DNA of 64,000 nucleotides, taken from contig NZ_LMDU01000012.1 in assembly GCF_001425165.1 (NCBI RefSeq), forward strand, positions 201,036 through 265,035. Direction: 5' to 3'. This document shows, piece by piece, positions 30,897-40,597 of the stretch; position 1 is the first letter of the stretch; the number at the start of each line of letters is the position of its first letter. The translations under genes and the position numbers were made by a program. The stretch comes from Pelomonas sp. Root405 (lineage in GTDB: Bacteria > Pseudomonadota > Gammaproteobacteria > Burkholderiales > Burkholderiaceae_C). The notes beneath the pieces are model-generated. The model was not told the origin of the DNA, searched no databases, and was given only the letters and a program-made list of their open reading frames with translations.

Positions 30897-31895
30897 TCAG
30901 TCCATCACCGTCCAGCGCCCGTCGCGGCGCCGCAGCAGGCCCTGGAACACGGCGCCCTGGGCATCCGGCCCGATGCGCGCACAGACCTCTCGAAGGGCCG
31001 CGAGGCCTTCGTGCGAGTTGGCATCGCAGAAAGCCAGCACGTCGCGCGACGGAATGGCGACGACAGCGCCGTTGGGCGTCTTGTCCATGAAGAGGTGATC
31101 CCACAGCCCGTCCAGCAACACCAGGCAGGCCTCGTGGTCGCCGTCCAGCAGCAGGCCGTAATAGGGCGGATGCTCAACCAGGCGCATGCCCGGCTGGCCC
31201 TTGACCCGCTTCATCAGGTTGGCCAGCGCCTGGCGGTGCAAGGCATTCAGGCTCAGCCCGGCGTCGCGCAGGTCGTCGCGGTTCACCGACGTCCAGTGCG
31301 AGCCCGCATCGACGTGATAGCCCACGGCGAACACGCCGCCCGTCGCCCGCGTTGGCGGCATTTCAGCGTCGGCCGTCATGCCCGGCGGCAGCGGGCCGGA
31401 AATCTGCAGCTTGACCTCATCGCCCTCCGCCCAGCTGCCGTGGGCCACGCCGCGCAGCACGGGCAGGGCCTCCAGCGTGGGCGCACGCGGCGTGGCAGGC
31501 GTGGCGGCGGCCCCGGCGGGCGCGGCGGCGCGGCGGCGCTCACGCACCTCGGCCTGGCGGATCTTCGTCTCCAGCTCGGCACGCGCCGGGCGCATGTTCA
31601 GCCAGACATAGGTCGGCGCTGCCAGGCTCAGCACGGGCAAGGCGCAGGCCAGGAACAGCGGGTACTTGACGACGGCCGGCGTGCCCAGAAGCGGCGCGGC
31701 GCGGCTGATGACCCAGGGGCCGATGAACCAGCCGCCGACCCAGCCCACGACACCCAGTACCGGCTTCTGCACCAGCATGCCGAGCACGGCCGCCACCGTC
31801 ACGCCGAACAGGATCCACACCGGCAGCGCCAGCGCCTTGAGCTGCTCGTCGCGAAGCAGCAGTGCATCCAGGTCGCCGGCGGTTGTCGTGTTCAT
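30897..31895 (-). CDS. membrane protein with DUF1444 (YtpQ)-like C-terminal region
   Basis: The 332-residue protein has two to three hydrophobic helices between residues 20 and 100, a charged Ala-rich linker (about 110-140), and a soluble C-terminal part. The latter has WTSVNRDDLRDAGLS, LLLDGDHEACLVLLDGLW and VVAIPSRDVLAF, which recall DUF1444/YtpQ proteins. The function is unknown. It converges on the ABC exporter with a six-base gap. Confidence 0.7.
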   Translation of the reverse strand: MNTTTAGDLDALLLRDEQLKALALPVWILFGVTVAAVLGMLVQKPVLGVVGWVGGWFIGPWVISRAAPLLGTPAVVKYPLFLACALPVLSLAAPTYVWLNMRPARAELETKIRQAEVRERRRAAAPAGAAATPATPRAPTLEALPVLRGVAHGSWAEGDEVKLQISGPLPPGMTADAEMPPTRATGGVFAVGYHVDAGSHWTSVNRDDLRDAGLSLNALHRQALANLMKRVKGQPGMRLVEHPPYYGLLLDGDHEACLVLLDGLWDHLFMDKTPNGAVVAIPSRDVLAFCDANSHEGLAALREVCARIGPDAQGAVFQGLLRRRDGRWTVMD

Positions 31896-31953
31896 GTTCT
31901 AGCCCTCCCCGGGAGTCATTTCGCGCGCAGTGTAGGCAAGCCGCCGCGCGGTC

Positions 31954-32952
31954 TCAGCGAGTCGTCAGCAGGGGGCTCACCGGCATTGCCGCGCCGCGCA
32001 GCCGGGCGTCCAGGAAGGCCGCGCTGACGCGCAGCGCCTCGTTCAGGTCGGCCAGGGCGGCCTCGGTCGCGCTGCCGCTGCGCGGGCCGCGTGGGACACC
32101 CCCTGCCGGCATCGGGCCGGCGCGCACGCCCATGGGGGCGCGCTGGACCGCGTGACCGCGATGCTGGTCCTGTTCCTGCCAGCCCTCTGGCGCCAGCGTG
32201 CCGGACAGCGCCGCGTGCGACACGCCGGCCAGGCTCAGCAGCCAGCCGGCGCCCGGCTGCATCGCGTCGAAGGCGCGGCGGCGCTCGGCGGGGCGGGTGA
32301 CCAGGCCAAGGGCATCGCCGTCGATGTCGCTGGTGATCAGCAGCGCGGGTGGCGTCGCCGCGGCCGCGTCCATCGGCGGCGGGCTGATCGCGATGGCGGC
32401 CCGGGGTTGCCAGCCGGCGGCTTCGGCGCCGAGGTCCAGCGCGGTCTGCGCGCCGATCTCGTAGCCGGCGATCGCGCCGCGCTGCCAGTCCAGCGCCGCG
32501 CCGGCGTGGGCCTGCAGCGCGGGGACGAGGCGGCGCAGCGCCGCCAGGCGTGCTGCGCGCATCGCCTCGCCATAGTGCAGCTCGCCCAAAGCGCGGAACT
32601 CTCCCGTGCGCGCCAGCGGTGAGCGCCAGGCGGCGGCGTCGTCCTCCAGCGGCTGCACGGCCAGCATCGCATGACCAGCCAGGGCCCAGGCGGCCGCCCA
32701 GCGCTGGCCCGCGTCGCCGTCCTGGCCGATGCCGGGCAGGTAGACGACGACCGGCAGCGGCCCCGCCGCCACGTTGCGGCGCGTCAGCGTCACGCGCCGG
32801 CCCTGCAGCTCGAACTCGCTGACCGCCAGTTGCAGCTCGCGCGCAGCCGTCTCCGCCCAGGCCCGGGAAGGCGCGGGCGGACTGGCGCAGCCGCCGAGGA
32901 GGGCCAGCGTGCCGAGCAGGAGCTGGCGGCGATCAGGGCAGGGGTGGGTCAT
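31954..32952 (-). CDS. alpha/beta-hydrolase-like lipoprotein with altered nucleophile elbow
   Basis: The 332-residue protein starts with RRQLLLGTLALLGGC, a lipoprotein signal with Cys22 as the likely lipidated residue. The rest follows a dienelactone-hydrolase or PET-hydrolase-like alpha/beta fold: oxyanion strand VVVYLPGIGQDG, nucleophile region IAGYEIGAQTALDLG, acid region ITSDIDGDALG and His in GVSHAALSG. The expected GxSxG is GYEIG with Glu165 in place of Ser, so hydrolase activity is doubtful. It is divergent from proC with 55 bases between the starts. Confidence 0.75.
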   Translation of the reverse strand: MTHPCPDRRQLLLGTLALLGGCASPPAPSRAWAETAARELQLAVSEFELQGRRVTLTRRNVAAGPLPVVVYLPGIGQDGDAGQRWAAAWALAGHAMLAVQPLEDDAAAWRSPLARTGEFRALGELHYGEAMRAARLAALRRLVPALQAHAGAALDWQRGAIAGYEIGAQTALDLGAEAAGWQPRAAIAISPPPMDAAAATPPALLITSDIDGDALGLVTRPAERRRAFDAMQPGAGWLLSLAGVSHAALSGTLAPEGWQEQDQHRGHAVQRAPMGVRAGPMPAGGVPRGPRSGSATEAALADLNEALRVSAAFLDARLRGAAMPVSPLLTTR

Positions 32953-33007
32953 GGGCAGGACGATAGCCGCCTCGGGCGCGTGAAAACACCCGCTTAGACT
33001 CGCGCCC

Positions 33008-33820
33008 ATGAGTGCAGAACTGATCGCTTTCATCGGCGGCGGCAACATGGCCAGCGCCATCATCGGTGGCCTGCTGCGCGCCGGCATGGCGGCTTCGCGC
33101 CTGGTGGTCGTCGAACCCCATGCGCCGCAGCGCGACAAGCTGGTCGGCGAGTTCGGCATCGCCGCACTCGCCGCGGGCGATGCCGTGCTGGCCGGTGCCG
33201 GCACCGTCGTCTGGGCCGTCAAGCCGCAGCTCTTCGGTGCGGCCGCCGAGCCGGTCAAGGCCTGGGTCGGTGGCGCGCTGCAGTTGTCGGTCATGGCGGG
33301 CATCCGCTCGGACGCCATCGTCGCGGCCACCGGCAGCGAGCGCATCGTGCGCGCCATGCCGAATACGCCCGCGTTGATCGGCAAGGGCATTGCCGGCCTG
33401 TATGGGCGGCCCGCCGTGTCGGCCGACGAGCGCACGCGCGTCGAGCGCCTGCTGGCGCCGACCGGCCAGACGCTGTGGGTCGATGCCGAGGACGACCTTG
33501 ACGCCGTGACGGCGCTGTCGGGTTCGGGGCCGGCCTATTTCTTCTTCTTCGTCGAGGCCATGATGGCCGCGGCCGTCGACATGGGCCTGACGGCCGAGCA
33601 GGGCCGGCGCCTGGCGCTGGCCACCTGCGGCGGCGCGGCGGCGCTGGGCCTGGCGTCGGACGAGTCGCCCACCACCTTGCGCGAGCGCGTGACCAGCAAG
33701 GGCGGCACGACGCATGCCGCCATCACCTCGATGCAGGCGGATGCGGTCGATGCCGCCATCCGCCGTGCCGTGCTAGCAGCGCAGCAGCGCGCCGCCGAAC
33801 TGGGCAAAGAGTTCGGCTGA
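33008..33820 (+). CDS. proC: pyrroline-5-carboxylate reductase
   Basis: The 270-residue enzyme catalyses the last step of proline synthesis. It has the Rossmann motif FIGGGNMASAIIGGLL, the VWAVKPQ segment, the AMPNTPALIGKG block and the C-terminal TSKGGTTHAAI signature with the substrate-binding residues. Length is normal. It is two bases ahead of ubiC, so both are probably in one transcript. Confidence 0.97.
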   Translation: MSAELIAFIGGGNMASAIIGGLLRAGMAASRLVVVEPHAPQRDKLVGEFGIAALAAGDAVLAGAGTVVWAVKPQLFGAAAEPVKAWVGGALQLSVMAGIRSDAIVAATGSERIVRAMPNTPALIGKGIAGLYGRPAVSADERTRVERLLAPTGQTLWVDAEDDLDAVTALSGSGPAYFFFFVEAMMAAAVDMGLTAEQGRRLALATCGGAAALGLASDESPTTLRERVTSKGGTTHAAITSMQADAVDAAIRRAVLAAQQRAAELGKEFG

Positions 33821-33822
33821 AC

Positions 33823-34353
33823 GTGGGCATCGCCACCCGTGACAGCCTGCGCGACTGGCTGCGCGCACCGGGCTCGCTGAGCCGCCGCCTGGCCCGCCTG
33901 GGCGAGCGCTTCGAGGTGCAGGTGCTGCGCCAGGGCGTGGCGCCGTTCCGGGCGCTGGAGCGTGCGGCACTCGGCCTGCCGCCGCGCGGCCTGACGGTGG
34001 TGCGCGAGGTCATCCTGCGCGTGGACGGTGAGCCGCTGGTCTGGGCACGTTCCGCCGTGCATCAGCGCGCCACCACTGGGCCGTGGCGGGCGCTCAAGGG
34101 CCTGGGCACCAAGCCCCTGGCACATCTGCTTTATGACGACCCGGCCATCAGCCGCAGCGAGCTGCAGCCGCGCCGACTCTCGCGCCACGGCCACACGCGC
34201 CGGCATGCCGAACGCCAATGGCTGGCAGCCACCGGCGCGGCAGCGTCGCCGCAGATGCTGTGGTCGCGGCATTCGGTGTTCAGCCGCGGCGGCGCGCAAT
34301 TGCGCGTGATGGAGCTGTTCGCACCCGCCCTGGCCGGCAAGAAACCCGGGTGA
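33823..34353 (+). CDS. ubiC: chorismate lyase
   Basis: The 176-residue protein from a GTG start matches UbiC, which removes pyruvate from chorismate to give 4-hydroxybenzoate, the ubiquinone ring precursor. Family blocks are seen as PFRALERAALGLP, VREVILRVDGEPLVWARS and the late LWSRHSVFSRGGAQLRVMELFAP. Its partner ubiA is not adjacent but 5 kb away on the other strand. The GTG is two bases after the proC stop. Confidence 0.9.
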   Translation: MGIATRDSLRDWLRAPGSLSRRLARLGERFEVQVLRQGVAPFRALERAALGLPPRGLTVVREVILRVDGEPLVWARSAVHQRATTGPWRALKGLGTKPLAHLLYDDPAISRSELQPRRLSRHGHTRRHAERQWLAATGAAASPQMLWSRHSVFSRGGAQLRVMELFAPALAGKKPG

Positions 34354-34532
34354 ACCCTTGATCGGCGGGGTCGCTACCTGTCCCGGAGCTGACCGGTTTT
34401 CAATGAAACTGTTTTCACGGCGTCATAAATTAGCGGCTCGCCCATAAGCCCCCATAAACTCAGTCAGTACCAGAGGGGCGTTAGTAGACCCGCCGGCAAT
34501 GACGCAAGGTGGGCTGAATCACTGGGGGCGAA

Positions 34533-35081
34533 ATGAACACACGTGATGTGGTGATCTTCAGCGGCGAGCGCTTTGTCGTGCCGCAATGCATACAAAGAAT
34601 CGACCATTTGTCGACCCATGGCTGGCAGCTGCGCTACGGCGGCACCAAGCTGTATTCCGACCACAGCCAGGACGGCAGCGGCGCCAGGCGTGCGCTGGCA
34701 ATGGCGACCAAAGAGCTGCTCAAACGCATCGCGACGATGCCCGCGCCTTCGCGCCTGCGCCGCACGCCGAGCCGCAAGAAGCAGAGCGACCTGCCCTCGG
34801 GCATCTCCGGCCCCATAGTTCGTCAGCGGGCCGGCAGTCGTGTCCGTGATTGCAGCTTCGCGGTAACCCTGCCTCGCTTCGGCGAGACACCGCTGGCGCG
34901 CAGCGTCTACATCGGCACAGAGAACACCTACACGGTCGAGCGCTACACCGAGGCGTTGCAACGCGCGGTCCTGCTGCGCGAGAAGGCCGAGGCCGCCTAC
35001 CAGCGCGCCGCGACCAAGGAGCGCCGCGCCCAGGCCCAGGTGCTCAAGGTGCAGATGAGCGGCCTGCTCGGCAAGGGCTGA
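34533..35081 (+). CDS. hypothetical protein with two AP2-like repeats
   Basis: The 182-residue protein has two similar units: residues about 22-68 (THGWQLRYGG then ARRALAMATKELLKRI) and about 90-150 (SGISGPIVRQR, SFAVTLPRFG, RSVYIGTENTYT, EALQRAVLLRE). A Gly-Ile/Trp start, three strands and an amphipathic helix are the pattern of AP2/ERF-type DNA-binding domains, which also occur in phage and bacterial integrase-related proteins. Basic residues cluster between the units. DNA binding is an inference. The gene stands alone with 179 bases of unexplained DNA upstream. Confidence 0.6.
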   Translation: MNTRDVVIFSGERFVVPQCIQRIDHLSTHGWQLRYGGTKLYSDHSQDGSGARRALAMATKELLKRIATMPAPSRLRRTPSRKKQSDLPSGISGPIVRQRAGSRVRDCSFAVTLPRFGETPLARSVYIGTENTYTVERYTEALQRAVLLREKAEAAYQRAATKERRAQAQVLKVQMSGLLGKG

Positions 35082-35202
35082 TCGGGTCATATCGCGTCGG
35101 TCATCGCGACCGGCGCGTGCGCCGCATGAAACCGGTTTGAACCGGCGTGGGCGCTGGTAGCGCACACAATCGGCGGCTCGGCTTTCTGGCCTGCTGCCGT
35201 CC

Positions 35203-36354
35203 ATGTCCTCTGCCTCTTTGCCCGACCGGTTTCTCGCGCTGCTGAATGCGCTGCGGCCCGCGCCGCAGGCGGTCAACGCACGTGAGCGCCTGCGCGTGCT
35301 GTTTGGCGCGGGCCTGGGCATCCTGCTGGCCGGTGCGCTCAGCCAGGGCGCCATGGCGCCCGGCCTGCCCTGGCTCGTGGCGCCGCTGGGCGCCAGCGCC
35401 GTGCTCGTGTTCGGCCTCCCGTCCAGCCCGTTGGCCCAGCCCTGGGCCGTCGTCGGCGGCAACACCGTGTCGGCCCTGGTCGGCATCGCCTGCCTGAACT
35501 GGCTGCCGCTGCCACCGCTGGTGATCGCGGCCGCCGCCGTCGGCCTGGCCATCGGCCTGATGTTTCTGCTGCGCTGCCTGCACCCACCCGGCGGCGCGGC
35601 GGCGCTGCTGATGGTGATGACGGCAACGACCGACTGGCATTTCGCCTTTGTGCCGGTGGCGCTGAACTCCCTGCTGCTGGTGCTGGCCGGCATGGTCTAC
35701 AACAGCCTGACGGGCCGCCGCTACCCGCATGCCCAGCATGTGTCGGCGCCAGCGCCCAGCGCCGGGGCCACCGTGGCGCCACCGCGCTTCGGCGAGGCCG
35801 AGCTGGACGCCGTGCTGGCCCGCTACAACCAGGTGCTGGACGTGCCGCGCGACGACCTCGCCGACCTGCTGCACGAGGCCGAACTGCTGAGCTATCGCAA
35901 CCGCCTGGGCGGGTTGCGCTGCGCGGACATCATGTCCAGCCCCGTCATCACCGTCGAGTTCGGCACGCCACTGGCCGAGGCCTGGGCGCTGCTGCAGCAG
36001 CACCGCATCAAGGCCCTGCCGGTGGTGGATCGCGTGCAGCGCATCGTCGGCATCGTCACGCGCGCTGACTTCATGCGGGCAGCGGAAGCGGAGCAGCGCG
36101 AGGGCTTGGCCGGACGGCTGCAAACCCTGCTGAGGCCATCGCCTTCGACGCACTCGACCAAGCCCGAAGTCGTCGGCCAGATCATGAGCCGCCAGGTGCG
36201 CGTGGCCAGCGCCGACCGACCGATTGCCGAGCTGGTGCCGCTGTTTTCCACCACCGGCCACCACCACATTCCCATCGTCGGCGAGCAAGCCCGGCTCGTC
36301 GGCATCCTTACCCAGTCCGATCTCGTGAAAGCTTTAAGCAGCCATGACCACTGA
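35203..36354 (+). CDS. HPP-family membrane protein with tandem CBS domains
   Basis: The 383-residue protein has five or six membrane helices with the signature LHPPGGAAALL, the HPP motif, and a C-terminal pair of CBS domains (CADIMSSPVITVEF and VGQIMSRQVRVASAD) that usually bind adenosine nucleotides. HPP proteins have been linked to nitrite or anion transport, but not in this fused form. CBS domains suggest energy-state control. It overlaps the next gene by 11 bases. Confidence 0.88.
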   Translation: MSSASLPDRFLALLNALRPAPQAVNARERLRVLFGAGLGILLAGALSQGAMAPGLPWLVAPLGASAVLVFGLPSSPLAQPWAVVGGNTVSALVGIACLNWLPLPPLVIAAAAVGLAIGLMFLLRCLHPPGGAAALLMVMTATTDWHFAFVPVALNSLLLVLAGMVYNSLTGRRYPHAQHVSAPAPSAGATVAPPRFGEAELDAVLARYNQVLDVPRDDLADLLHEAELLSYRNRLGGLRCADIMSSPVITVEFGTPLAEAWALLQQHRIKALPVVDRVQRIVGIVTRADFMRAAEAEQREGLAGRLQTLLRPSPSTHSTKPEVVGQIMSRQVRVASADRPIAELVPLFSTTGHHHIPIVGEQARLVGILTQSDLVKALSSHDH

Positions 36355-37360
36355 AACCATCTTCAACTGGGGCGTCATCGGCCCGGGCGGCATCGCCAAC
36401 CGCTTTGCCGGCGCCCTGCCGGCCGTGCCTGGCGCGCGCCTGGCAGCGGTGTTCGCGCGCGACGCCGCCAAGGGCGAGGCCTATGCGGCGCAGTGGCAGC
36501 GCGACGGCGCAACGGCGCGCGTGACGACAACGCTCGCAGACCTGCTCGGCGACGCGTCCATTGACGCCGTCTACATCGCCACGCCGCACTCCAACCACGG
36601 CGAATACATCCGCGCCGCGCTGGAGGCCGGCAAGCCGGTGCTGTGTGAGAAGCCGCTGGTGACGACGCGCGCCGAAGGCCAGGTGCTGGTGGACCTGGCG
36701 CGCGAGAAGGGCGTCTTCTTGATGGAAGCGCTGTGGACGCGCTTCCTGCCCGCCTACGACCTGGCCGGCCGCATGCTGCGCGACGGCGCGATCGGCGAGC
36801 TGCGTGCGATGAACTCGACCTTCTGCTTCGCCTCGGTGTTCGACCCGCTGCACCGCCAGTGGAACCCGGCGCTGGCCGGCGGCTCGTTGTGGGACATCGG
36901 CATCTACAACCTCGCCGTGACGCGCTGGGTGCTGCAGCAGATGAACGACGGCGTCTGCCCCGAGCCCATCGCGATGGATGTGCAGGCCAAGATGGCACCG
37001 ACCGGCGTGGATGCAGCAGTCAACGTGACGCTGCACTTCCCTGGCGGCGTCACGTCGCAGTTCCGCTGCGGTTTCGATGCGGCCTCGGTGAATGCCTTCG
37101 AGGCACTGGGTTCCAAGGCCAGCCTGCGTTTTCCAATGGACTTCTGGGGCTCGGAGGCCGTCGAGCTGGTCACGCGCAAGGAGCCGGCCGAACGCATGGC
37201 CGCGCCCTATGTCATCAACGGCTTCGAAGGCGAGATCGCCGAGGCGCAGGCCTGCATCCGCGCGGGCCTTGTCGAGAGCCCGCGCATGCCGCACGCCGAG
37301 ACGCTGGCACTGCTCGGCTGGATGGACGCGATCCGAGCCCGTTTCCCGCAGGCCGCCTAA
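36344..37360 (+). CDS. Gfo/Idh/MocA family oxidoreductase
   Basis: The 338-residue protein has an N-terminal Rossmann domain (NWGVIGPGGIANRFAGAL), the characteristic CEKPLVT motif with catalytic-site Lys, and a C-terminal alpha/beta domain with GGSLWDIGIYNL. It is of the trans-1,2-dihydrobenzene-1,2-diol or sugar dehydrogenase type; the substrate is unknown. The start overlaps the HPP-CBS gene, and its stop overlaps that of the S41 protease gene by four bases. Confidence 0.9.
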   Translation: MTTETIFNWGVIGPGGIANRFAGALPAVPGARLAAVFARDAAKGEAYAAQWQRDGATARVTTTLADLLGDASIDAVYIATPHSNHGEYIRAALEAGKPVLCEKPLVTTRAEGQVLVDLAREKGVFLMEALWTRFLPAYDLAGRMLRDGAIGELRAMNSTFCFASVFDPLHRQWNPALAGGSLWDIGIYNLAVTRWVLQQMNDGVCPEPIAMDVQAKMAPTGVDAAVNVTLHFPGGVTSQFRCGFDAASVNAFEALGSKASLRFPMDFWGSEAVELVTRKEPAERMAAPYVINGFEGEIAEAQACIRAGLVESPRMPHAETLALLGWMDAIRARFPQAA

Positions 37361-38970
37361 CGCGGCAACAGCAGGCGGTTGCTGCGCGCCGGGTGGCGCT
37401 GCAGCGCCAGCGGCGCCGCGTCGACCGCGCTCTGTGCGCGCGCCGTCGCCAGCGCGCTCGGCTGCGCGGGGCACTGGCCCGTGGCGGCGTGGTTCAGCGC
37501 CGCGGCCAGCATGCCTTCCTGCGTGTCGCCCAGGGCGCGGCCGAGGTCGTCCTCGACCTTGCAGCCCGCCACGAAGCGCTGCGTCGGCCCGCTGCCGGGC
37601 TCGAAGCCATCGGAGTACTCGCCGAAGCCCTTGGCGTTGACGCCGGCGAACTCGATGGGGAAGTAGCTGATGCCGCAGTTGTCCTTGGCCGTGAAGCCAT
37701 AGGGCTTGCCGCAGGTCTTGCCGCCGATCAGTACCACGTCGACGTTGACGCCGCGCAGGCCGTTGATGACGGCCTCGCTGGCCGAGCAGGTGCCCGACTG
37801 GGCCAGCACATAGACGCGGCTCAGGTTGAGCGTCGGCAGCGGCTGCACGCTGCTGCAGCGGCCGCCCACGGCGATGCACGACTCGGCGTAGAAGGGAGTC
37901 ACCTCGTTCTCGGCGCTGCGCCGGGCGCTGAACTTCAGCGTCTCGAAGGCCTGACCGGCCGTGCGTGTGGTGCCGGCGATCATCGTCGCCAGTTCGCTGG
38001 CGAGGAACAGATAGCCGCCGCCGTTGTAGCGCAGGTCCAGCACCAGCTCGCTCACGCCGCGTGCGCGGAAGTCGCTGACGGCGGCAATCAACTGAGCCTC
38101 GGCCGTCAGCACATGGTCGTTGAAGACAAGGTAACCGGCGCGGGCACCGCTCGGCAGCGTCAGCACGCGTGCCTGCGGCACCGGGTTCTTGGTGATGCTG
38201 GCGCTGCTCAGGCTGCGCGTCAGCGTGCTGCCGCCGCGCTGGAAGACGAAGGCGTGCTGGCTGCCGGCTGAGCCGGGGTACAGACCGTCATACAGCCGGT
38301 CGACGCCGGCGTTGTCGCCGACATCGGCGCTGGTGCCGTCCACGCTGACCAGCTCGTCACCGCGCATCAACCCGGCAGAGGCGGCCGGGCTGCCGGGCTC
38401 CACATAGGCCACGCGGATGCGGCGCGGCGGGGTCGCATTGCCCAGCTTCCACTCGATGCCGTAGCCGGCCTCGACGCCGCTCTCGCTGAGCGCCTTCCAC
38501 TCATCGGTCGGGTAGGTGAAGCTGAAGCGGTCGCGGCGTGCGCCGGAGTCGGTGGTCTGCGGCGACTTCAGCGCTTCGAAATAGGCGTCCATCGCGGCAT
38601 AGCTGTCGCTGCCGCTGAAGTCGGCGCGGGCCGGGTCCACGCGCGGCACTTCGTCGCGCCACAGATAGGCCTCGTCGACATAGGCACGCAACCACTTCTT
38701 TTCGGTCTCCAGCGTCGAGTTGCGCTGGCTGGCCGCGGCCAGCGTATTGCCGGCTGCGCATTGCTGGGCAAAGCTGGCGGACGGGCCGGCTGGGTCGGCC
38801 GACGGGCCGACGACCGGCGGCGGGGTGGCGCCGCCGGGGTTGGGCGACGAGCCGCCCAGCAGCGGCGTGCCGGCCGGGCCGCCACCACCGCCGCAGCCGG
38901 CCAAGGGCAGCGACAAGAGCAGCGGCAGCAGCACGGCCAGCGTGGCCGCGCGGCGGGTTGAAAAAGACAT
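37357..38970 (-). CDS. S41 family peptidase lipoprotein
   Basis: The 537-residue protein has a lipobox (LAGC) followed by a Gly/Pro-rich linker, a PDZ domain (about 190-260, GLMRGDELVSVDG) and a tail-specific-protease domain. Catalytic Ser is in SGTCSASEAV (about residue 398) and Lys in IGGKTCGKPYG, the Ser/Lys dyad of CtpA-like enzymes. An N-terminal helical domain with a possible dimer role lies at about 60-180. It probably degrades or processes periplasmic proteins. Cys pairs near the active site are unusual for the family and may be disulfides. Confidence 0.9.
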   Translation of the reverse strand: MSFSTRRAATLAVLLPLLLSLPLAGCGGGGGPAGTPLLGGSSPNPGGATPPPVVGPSADPAGPSASFAQQCAAGNTLAAASQRNSTLETEKKWLRAYVDEAYLWRDEVPRVDPARADFSGSDSYAAMDAYFEALKSPQTTDSGARRDRFSFTYPTDEWKALSESGVEAGYGIEWKLGNATPPRRIRVAYVEPGSPAASAGLMRGDELVSVDGTSADVGDNAGVDRLYDGLYPGSAGSQHAFVFQRGGSTLTRSLSSASITKNPVPQARVLTLPSGARAGYLVFNDHVLTAEAQLIAAVSDFRARGVSELVLDLRYNGGGYLFLASELATMIAGTTRTAGQAFETLKFSARRSAENEVTPFYAESCIAVGGRCSSVQPLPTLNLSRVYVLAQSGTCSASEAVINGLRGVNVDVVLIGGKTCGKPYGFTAKDNCGISYFPIEFAGVNAKGFGEYSDGFEPGSGPTQRFVAGCKVEDDLGRALGDTQEGMLAAALNHAATGQCPAQPSALATARAQSAVDAAPLALQRHPARSNRLLLPR

Positions 38971-39089
38971 GACAAAACTCCCTGATCAAGCGCAAGGCGG
39001 TCTGATGCCGCTGCGGGCGCAATTTAGCTCAGCTTGCGGCCCGTGCTGCGCTCGGTGGCGCCGTTACATGGCCCGCTGCCTGATCGACG

Positions 39090-39995
39090 TCAGCGCAAGG
39101 CCAGGTCAACGACCGTGCCGGCGAACACCGCAAAGCCCAGCCAATGGTTGGCACGAAAGGCTGTGAAGCAGCCCGCCCGGCTGCGCCGGTGGATGAGCCG
39201 GTAATGCCAGGCCGCCTGAGCCGCGGCCACCGCGATGCCGAGCAGGAACCAGCGCCCGAGGCCCAGGCGAAGGCCCAGCCCGGCCCACATGGCCAGATAG
39301 GCCGTGTAGAAGATCATGATGGCCGGCACGTCCCAGCGGCCCAAGGCGATGGCCGAGGAGCGCACGCCGATCTTCAGGTCATCGTCGCGGTCGACCATAG
39401 CGTATTCGGTGTCATAGGCCAGCACCCAGAACAGGTTGGCCACCAGCAGCGCCCAGGCCGACAGCGGCACGGCGCGCAGGTTCCACTCAATGCCGCCCAG
39501 CGCCGCCGCAAACGCCATCGGGATGCCGAACGAGAAAGCCACGCCCAGGACGGCCTGCGGCATGGCCAGCACGCGCTTGGCGAAGGGGTAGGCGATGGCC
39601 ACCGCCAGGGCCGCGAAGCTCAGCAGAATGGCCGGCGGGTTGGTGGTCAGCACCAGGGCGAAAGACAACAGGGACAAGGCCGCGCCAAGGATCAGCGCCT
39701 CCTTCACCGACACCGCGCCGGTCGTCACCGGCCGCTGGGCGGTGCGCGCCACATGGCGGTCGAAATCGCGGTCGGCCACATCGTTGACGCAGCAGCCGGC
39801 CGAGCGCATCAGCACGGTGCCCAGCGTGAAGACGGCCAGCAGATGCCAGCCCGGCCAGCCGTCCGCCGCGATCCACAGCGCCGACAGCGTCGGCCACAGC
39901 AGCAGCAGCCAGCCGGCGGGGCGGTCCCAGCGGATCAGCTGCAGATAGAGCGCAAGCCGCGAGGGCGGCGCGGCAGCGGGAGCGGCGGTCGTCAT
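39090..39995 (-). CDS. ubiA: 4-hydroxybenzoate polyprenyltransferase
   Basis: The 301-residue integral membrane enzyme attaches the polyprenyl chain to 4-hydroxybenzoate in ubiquinone synthesis. Both Asp-rich Mg2+-diphosphate motifs are present: NDVADRDFD and [12 protein letters not shown]. About eight or nine membrane helices are seen. ATG 39995 begins just before the conserved [16 protein letters not shown]. It is separate from ubiC and divergent from the next rightward gene. Confidence 0.95.
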   Translation of the reverse strand: MTTAAPAAAPPSRLALYLQLIRWDRPAGWLLLLWPTLSALWIAADGWPGWHLLAVFTLGTVLMRSAGCCVNDVADRDFDRHVARTAQRPVTTGAVSVKEALILGAALSLLSFALVLTTNPPAILLSFAALAVAIAYPFAKRVLAMPQAVLGVAFSFGIPMAFAAALGGIEWNLRAVPLSAWALLVANLFWVLAYDTEYAMVDRDDDLKIGVRSSAIALGRWDVPAIMIFYTAYLAMWAGLGLRLGLGRWFLLGIAVAAAQAAWHYRLIHRRSRAGCFTAFRANHWLGFAVFAGTVVDLALR

Positions 39996-40047
39996 GCGGG
40001 CATTTTCACGCGGCGCGGGGCGCCGGGGTGTTGGCATAGTCGCCAGC

Positions 40048-40524
40048 ATGCCCATCACGCCCTTCCACTTCGGTCCCGGCGCCGCGCTGCATGCGCTGGC
40101 GCCGCGCCATGTCAGCTTCCTGGCTTTCTGCGCGGCCAATGGGCTGATCGATGTCGAGTCGCTCTACAACCTCGTGCATGGGCGCCAGCCGGTGCATGCC
40201 TTCTTTCACACCTATGTCGGTGCAAGCCTGGTGGCGCTGGGCATAGCAGCGCTGTTCCGGGCCTGGCTGCGGCTGATGCGCGGGCGGTTCAGCGGCGGGC
40301 TCGGGCTGCGGCAGGTCGTCATCGGCGCGACGCTGGGTGCGTGGACACATGTGCTGCTGGACAGCGTGATGCATGCCGACATCCAGCCACTGCAGCCCTT
40401 GTCGGCGGCAAACGGCCTGTACCGCATCGTGTCGCTGTCGGCGCTGCACTGGGGCTGCATCGCGGCCGGCGCGCTGGCGCTGCTGGTCATCGGCGTCCGG
40501 CGCCTGCGGGCGACGCGGCAGTAG
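40048..40524 (+). CDS. integral membrane protein with His/Asp-rich motif (158 aa)
   Basis: The protein starts [18 protein letters not shown], has [26 protein letters not shown] and later [16 protein letters not shown]. This spaced His/Asp pattern is like that of YdjM/DUF457-type membrane-bound putative metal hydrolases. Three or four membrane helices are predicted by eye. Activity is unknown. It is divergent from ubiA with 52 bases between starts. Confidence 0.7.
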   Translation: MPITPFHFGPGAALHALAPRHVSFLAFCAANGLIDVESLYNLVHGRQPVHAFFHTYVGASLVALGIAALFRAWLRLMRGRFSGGLGLRQVVIGATLGAWTHVLLDSVMHADIQPLQPLSAANGLYRIVSLSALHWGCIAAGALALLVIGVRRLRATRQ

Positions 40525-40597
40525 TTATTCCCTGGCTGGCGCACGGCCATGCAGGGCGCCCCTAAAGTCGCCCAACCTTGTGTTCACCTGCGCCACC

